A DNA stretch of 9,166 nucleotides from an uncultured Actinomycetes bacterium (GTDB lineage Bacteria > Actinomycetota > Thermoleophilia > Solirubrobacterales > Thermoleophilaceae). Under the pieces are notes generated by a model. That model was not told the origin of the DNA. It worked only from the letters and a program-made list of their open reading frames with translations, and made no database searches. The translations under genes were made by a program, and so were the position numbers. Numbering within the stretch: the first letter of the stretch is position 1; each line of letters starts with the position of its first letter. Below are positions 6,045 to 9,166 of the stretch, in pieces. The stretch is taken from positions 1-9,166 of the forward strand of contig CAMLNW010000100.1 of the NCBI GenBank assembly GCA_946481495.1, written 5' to 3'.

Positions 6045-6928
6045 AGCTGAGGCTACGCGATCGCAGTCTCGACCTGCCGCCGGGCGCGCCCGCACTGATG
6101 GGGATCGTCAACGCGACGCCGGACTCCTTCTCGGACGTTCAGGGCGAGAAGCCGCTCGACGCCCTCGTCGAGCGCGCGCTCGGGCTCGCGGCCGCGGGCG
6201 CTGCGATCGTCGACGTCGGCGGCGAGTCGGGCCGTACCGATCGCCAGGCGGTCTCGGTCGACGAGGAGGCGACGCGCGTCGTGCCGCTCGTCGAGCGGTT
6301 GGCGGCCGAGGGGATAGCGGTGTCGGTCGACACCTGGCGCGCCCCGGTCGCGCGTGCCGCACTCGACGCCGGCGCCGTGCTGATCAACGACGTCAGCGGT
6401 CTCAGCGATCCCGCGATCGCCGATGCTTGTGCCGCCAGCGGTGCCGGTCTGGTGATCACCCACACCCGCGTCGCACCGAAGACCCGCGCCTATCCGGCCT
6501 ATGACGATGTCGTAGCCGATGTCGCCGAGCTGTTGACCGACCGCGCGAATGCTGTCGCCGAGCGTGGGGTGGACCGCGAGCAGCTGCTGCTGGATCCTGG
6601 CTTCGACATCGCCAAGACGCCCGCCAACTCGGTCGAGCTGTTGCGTCGGTTGCCGGAGCTCGAGGCGCTCGGCCGGCCGCTGCTACTGGCGATCTCGCGC
6701 AAGGACTTCGTCGGCGCGCTCACCGGGCGCCGCCCGCGCGACCGCGATCCGGGCACCCTCGCCGCCGTCGAGCCGGCCCTCGACGCCAACGTTGGCAGCG
6801 TCCTGCGCGTCCACGACGTCGCTGGCGTCGCCGACTTCCTCGCGGTACGCGCCGCCGTGCGCGGCGACACGGAGGCGCCGTCCGCCCCGCTCGACGACGC
6901 GCTGCGGCGCGAGTCCACGCCGGCCTAG
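6041..6928 (+). CDS. folP: Dihydropteroate synthase (FolP) family protein, atypical loops
   Basis: This is a 295-residue TIM-barrel protein of the family that joins p-aminobenzoate to 6-hydroxymethyl-7,8-dihydropterin diphosphate in folate synthesis. Conserved elements are GIVNATPDSFSD (21-32, Asn24 for diphosphate/Mg), VDVGGES (57-63), SVDTW (Asp97), LINDVSG (Asn116), LLDPGFD (Asp185), SRKDF (Lys221) and VLRVHDV (Arg256, His258). The usual STRPG motif of loop 2 reads SGRTD here (63-67). The expected methionine-rich HMRGxPxTMQ segment is replaced by THTRVAPKTR (140-149). This deviates from E. coli FolP and recalls the second FolP paralogue of Actinobacteria, FolP2, for which activity has been doubted in mycobacteria. 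I chose ATG 6041 because homology starts there, GGAG lies 5 bp upstream, and it overlaps the glpD stop as ATGA. No other folate genes are in view. Confidence 0.85.
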   Translation: MKLRLRDRSLDLPPGAPALMGIVNATPDSFSDVQGEKPLDALVERALGLAAAGAAIVDVGGESGRTDRQAVSVDEEATRVVPLVERLAAEGIAVSVDTWRAPVARAALDAGAVLINDVSGLSDPAIADACAASGAGLVITHTRVAPKTRAYPAYDDVVADVAELLTDRANAVAERGVDREQLLLDPGFDIAKTPANSVELLRRLPELEALGRPLLLAISRKDFVGALTGRRPRDRDPGTLAAVEPALDANVGSVLRVHDVAGVADFLAVRAAVRGDTEAPSAPLDDALRRESTPA

Positions 6929-6932
6929 TCAG

Positions 6933-6938
6933 TAGCCT
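6933..6938 (+). promoter_or_regulatory. Possible -10 box for the Rho-like gene
   Basis: TAGCCT fits the TAnnnT consensus in the 44 bp gap after folP. It would place the transcript start near 6946 and give a leader of about 27 bases containing the GAGGAG ribosome site (6959-6964), 8 bp before GTG 6973. No convincing -35 element lies 16-18 bp upstream, so this is weak. Confidence 0.3.
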
Positions 6939-6972
6939 GTCGCGTTCGCAATCCGATCGAGGAGCAACCTCA

Positions 6973-8115
6973 GTGTCAGTCCTGCAGCGCAAGGAGCTCG
7001 AAGACAGCCCACTTGCCGACCTTCATGCCATCGCCTCAGAGCTGGGGATCGAGGGCTACCGCGCGCTGCGCCGCGAGGATCTCGTGGCGGCGATCCTCGG
7101 TGGTGGCGAGTCTGCCGCTGAGAGCACTGAGAGTGAGCCCGCCGAGCGCGAGCGTCCGCGCCGCAGCCGTGGGCGTGGAAGGGGCCGCGGTAAGGGCCGC
7201 AGCCGCGACGAGATCGAGGACAAGCCGGAGGCCGAGCAGCCCGAGGGCGACGTCGACGACGAGCCGGAGGCCGAGTCCGAGCCCGCTGACGACGAGCAGC
7301 ACGAGACGATCGCCGGCGTGCTCGACGTGCTGCCCAACGGCAGCGGCTTCCTGAGGGTCGCCGACGGTGCTGACGTCTACGTCTCGCCGGCCCAGATCCG
7401 CCGCTGCGAGCTGCGTCCCGGCGACGAGATCGCCGGTCCCGCCCGCCCGGCGCGTCGCAACGAGCGCTACCCGTCGCTGGTGCGCGTGGAGAGCGTCGAC
7501 GGCGGCCCCGCCGAGCCTCCCGCCGAGCGGCCGGAGTTCAGCGACCTGACCCCCGTCCACCCGCACGAGCGGCTCGCCGCCCCGGCGTCACTCGGCAGCG
7601 TGCCGTTCGGCAAGGGATCGCGGGTCGCGATCGCCGGCCCGTCCGGCGCCGGCGCGACGCGACTGCTGCGCGAGGTCGTCGCCACGCTGGCCGCCCAGCC
7701 CGACGGGCCGACGCTCGCCGTCGTCCTGGCCGGCGCCCGCCCCGAGGAGGTCACCGACTGGAAGCGCGAGACTGAGATCGCCGTCTACGGCGGGTCGTTC
7801 GACAGCTCTCCCGACGAGCAGGCCCAGGCGGCTCAGCTCGCCGTCGAGCGCGCCAAGCGCGTCGTCGAGCGCGGTGGCGACGCCGTCGTCGTGATCGACA
7901 CGCTCGAGGCTGTGTCGCCGGGCGTCGCCCGCCGGATCTTCGGTGCCGGACGCCGGGCCGAGGAGGGCGGATCGCTGACGGTCATCGCCGCGGTCGGTGA
8001 GAGCCCGGAGCAGCTGCGGGTCGCGAGCACCCGCGTCGTTCTCGCCGCTGATGCGAGCGAGCCGACCGTCGACGCCGGGCGTTCAGGCGCCCAGCGCGCC
8101 GACCTGCTTGGCTGA
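6973..8115 (+). CDS. Rho-like transcription factor with degenerate ATPase domain
   Basis: This 380-residue protein has the domain order of transcription termination factor Rho. It contains a Rho_N helical domain (1-43, ELEDSPLADLHAIASELGI), an Arg/Gly-rich basic run (62-78) then an acidic stretch (79-110) as in actinobacterial Rho, and an intact cold-shock-like RNA-binding domain (112-175: NGSGFLRV, DVYVSPAQIRR, LRPGD, ERYPSLVRV). It also has the linker RPEFSDLTPVHPHERL. The RecA-like ATPase half is recognisable (FGKGSRVAI, RPEEVTDWKRE, FGAGRRAEEGGSLTVIA, SGAQRADLL) but degenerate. Walker A reads GPSGAGAT (Ala228 where Lys is required). The catalytic Asp-Glu before RPEEV is Gly-Ala (254-255). 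The EEFxGTGNMEL arginine-finger segment has collapsed to STRVVLAAD. It is shorter than working Rho proteins and very probably binds RNA without ATP-driven translocation. The start is GTG 6973 with ribosome site GAGGAG. Whether a canonical rho exists elsewhere cannot be told. Confidence 0.85.
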   Translation: MSVLQRKELEDSPLADLHAIASELGIEGYRALRREDLVAAILGGGESAAESTESEPAERERPRRSRGRGRGRGKGRSRDEIEDKPEAEQPEGDVDDEPEAESEPADDEQHETIAGVLDVLPNGSGFLRVADGADVYVSPAQIRRCELRPGDEIAGPARPARRNERYPSLVRVESVDGGPAEPPAERPEFSDLTPVHPHERLAAPASLGSVPFGKGSRVAIAGPSGAGATRLLREVVATLAAQPDGPTLAVVLAGARPEEVTDWKRETEIAVYGGSFDSSPDEQAQAAQLAVERAKRVVERGGDAVVVIDTLEAVSPGVARRIFGAGRRAEEGGSLTVIAAVGESPEQLRVASTRVVLAADASEPTVDAGRSGAQRADLLG

Positions 8116-8135
8116 TCTCGCTCACTCCATAGGGT
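8108..8135 (+). promoter_or_regulatory. Leaderless-type promoter for the LOG-family gene
   Basis: TTGGCT (8108-8113) as -35 and TAGGGT (8130-8135) as -10 are separated by 16 bp. Seven bases after TAGGGT comes an in-frame GTG (8143), the same TAnnnT-N7-GTG arrangement as before the nitroreductase. No ribosome site precedes either possible start. The -35 box overlaps the end of the Rho-like gene. Confidence 0.55.
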
Positions 8136-8142
8136 TATGCGG

Positions 8143-8868
8143 GTGAAACGCGACCCGCGCAAGCCGACCACCAAGGACGAGGAGCTGCTCGAGGCCGAGT
8201 CGCTGACGATCGTCTCGGAGCTCGACGACGCGGCGCGGATCGCCCGCATCGACGGCGAGCTGCGCGACGGCTTCGAGGCGCTCGCGCACATCGGCAAGGC
8301 GGTCTCGTTCTTCGGCTCGGCGCGCACGCTGGCCGACGACCCCGACTACGTGGCCGCCCGTTCGCTGGCCCAGCGGATGGGGGAGGAGGGGTTCGCCGTG
8401 ATCACCGGCGGCGGGCCCGGGGTCATGGAGGCAGCCAACCGCGGTGCGCGCGACGTCGGGGCCACTTCGATCGGGCTGGCGATCGAGCTGCCGCACGAGG
8501 AGGGCGCCAATCCGCACGCCGACATCAGCCTGACCTTCCACTACTTCTTCGTCCGCAAGGTGATGTTCGTCCGCTACTCGAGCGGCTTCGTCGTCTTCCC
8601 CGGCGGCTTTGGCACGCTCGACGAGCTGTTCGAGGCCGCCACGCTGCGCCAGACCGAGAAGATCCGTCACTTCCCGATCGTCCTGTTCGGCAGCTCCTAC
8701 TGGAGCGGCCTCGTCGACTGGCTACGCGACAGCGCGCTCGCCGAAGGCAAGATCTCGCCGAGCGACGTCGAGATGCTCGAGGTCACCGACGACCCCGAGC
8801 GGGTGTTGGAGATCATGCACGCGGTAGACCACCGCCGACCGCGACGGCCGAAGCCAAAGGCGGCTTAG
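8143..8868 (+). CDS. LOG-family (TIGR00730) Rossmann-fold phosphoribohydrolase
   Basis: This cytoplasmic Rossmann-fold enzyme (241 residues from GTG) belongs to the group once annotated as lysine decarboxylase. Characterised members remove ribose-5-phosphate from nucleoside 5'-monophosphates, in plants and some bacteria releasing free cytokinins. Diagnostic motifs are GGGPGVMEAANRGA (89-102) and PGGFGTLDE (153-161, with its catalytic glutamate), plus the conserved Arg-Lys pair in FFVRKVMF (138-139). An N-terminal charged extension of about 45 residues precedes the core. ATG 8137 is an alternative start 6 bp upstream, but it lies only 1 bp beyond the -10 box and has no ribosome site, so the leaderless GTG 8143 is preferred. 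Actinobacteria often keep a LOG gene near a FolP paralogue (for example Rv1205 near folP2 Rv1207), which fits this layout. The true substrate and role here are unknown. Its stop overlaps the convergent gene by 4 bp. Confidence 0.88.
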   Translation: MKRDPRKPTTKDEELLEAESLTIVSELDDAARIARIDGELRDGFEALAHIGKAVSFFGSARTLADDPDYVAARSLAQRMGEEGFAVITGGGPGVMEAANRGARDVGATSIGLAIELPHEEGANPHADISLTFHYFFVRKVMFVRYSSGFVVFPGGFGTLDELFEAATLRQTEKIRHFPIVLFGSSYWSGLVDWLRDSALAEGKISPSDVEMLEVTDDPERVLEIMHAVDHRRPRRPKPKAA

Positions 8869-9166
8869 CGGCGCGTGTAAGCGACGCGAGCCCAGGACGG
8901 CTCGGGCGAGAGCTCGATCAGCTCCCAGCCGCGTTCCGGCTGCGCGTAGCCAAATGAGTGGTTCTCGTCGTCGAAGACGATCTCCAGCTCGCCCTCGAGC
9001 ACGCGCTGGTCGAGCCAGGCGCCGCGGAAGACGAGCCGCCGCAGCCAGTGGACGAGTGAGCGGTCGGAAGGACCGTGCAGGTCAGTCCAACACTCCATGA
9101 TGTGCTCGCCGAGTAGTGAGTGAGCGTCGGTCACCTCACCGTTGACGGCCAGGTTGACGAGGTCCT
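8865..9166 (-). CDS. Unrecognised protein, C-terminal part (5' end beyond the window)
   Basis: This minus-strand frame is open from the right edge to TAA (8867-8865), giving at least 99 residues. Codon use is that of a real gene in this genome (almost all G/C third positions), and base composition does not differ from its neighbours. Nothing in it matches a family I know. The visible residues are rich in Trp (MECWTDLHG, LVHWLRRLVFRGAWL, RGWELIEL) and acidic residues (EGELEIVFDDENHSFG), with alternating patterns that suggest a beta-rich end after a helix, and no membrane segment. A GTG at 9134 could be an internal start, but the ten codons upstream of it (DLVNLAVNGE) read naturally, so the gene most likely continues off the window. 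It converges with the LOG gene, with a 4 bp overlap of the stop codons, leaving no room for a separate terminator. Confidence 0.6.
   Translation of the reverse strand, partial: DLVNLAVNGEVTDAHSLLGEHIMECWTDLHGPSDRSLVHWLRRLVFRGAWLDQRVLEGELEIVFDDENHSFGYAQPERGWELIELSPEPSWARVAYTRR

Noticed and set aside
8869..8900. A terminator hairpin between the convergent LOG and unknown genes
   Set aside because: The genes overlap. The GC-rich bases here can pair locally, but no stem followed by a T-run is present on either strand.
1..9166. tRNA/rRNA genes, CRISPR arrays, insertion sequences, integrase sites or long repeats
   Set aside because: None seen. The window is almost fully occupied by coding sequence, intergenic gaps do not exceed 44 bp, and no regularly spaced or terminal inverted repeats were noticed by eye.

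Overview
The window is very GC-rich, with G or C at almost every third codon position, many GTG starts, and genes packed end to end with 4-8 bp overlaps. The gene families (fused double-ATPase ECF cassette, a FolP/LOG neighbourhood, Rho with an Arg/Gly-rich insert) and the apparently leaderless promoters point to a high-GC actinobacterium. The closest feel is Thermoleophilia/Solirubrobacterales, which is an inference from family resemblance and not from a database match.

Layout: (1) Bases 1-90 read on the minus strand as the C-terminal part of a MocR/GntR-type aminotransferase-like regulator that stops abruptly. (2) From about 92 to 3886 lies an energy-coupling-factor (ECF) vitamin importer: the C-terminus of the transmembrane protein EcfT, a single polypeptide with two ABC ATPase domains (EcfA), and an unusual 582-residue protein. 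In that protein an S-component-like membrane domain is fused to an apparently extracellular alpha/alpha-barrel of prenyltransferase/squalene-oxidase repeats with a C-terminal membrane anchor. (3) 3911-4420 is a small nitroreductase with its own leaderless-type promoter, overlapping glpD (4417-6044). That glpD copy carries a one-base frameshift and appears to lack about two dozen residues. (4) 6041-6928 is a FolP/dihydropteroate synthase-like protein with altered substrate loops. (5) 6973-8115 is a Rho homologue whose RNA-binding half is intact but whose ATPase half has lost the Walker A lysine, the catalytic glutamate and probably the arginine finger. (6) 8143-8868 is a LOG-family phosphoribohydrolase. 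It ends tail to tail, with a 4 bp overlap, against an unrecognised minus-strand gene that runs off the right edge.

The genes from ecfT to folP form a nearly continuous plus-strand chain (8 bp overlap, ATGA, 24 bp gap, GTGA, ATGA). The most novel items are the importer subunit with a built-in candidate external ligand-capture domain, structurally analogous in concept to the alpha domain of transcobalamin/intrinsic factor, and the probably ATPase-dead Rho. The damage in glpD and the chimeric left edge should be checked against read data before being given biological meaning.
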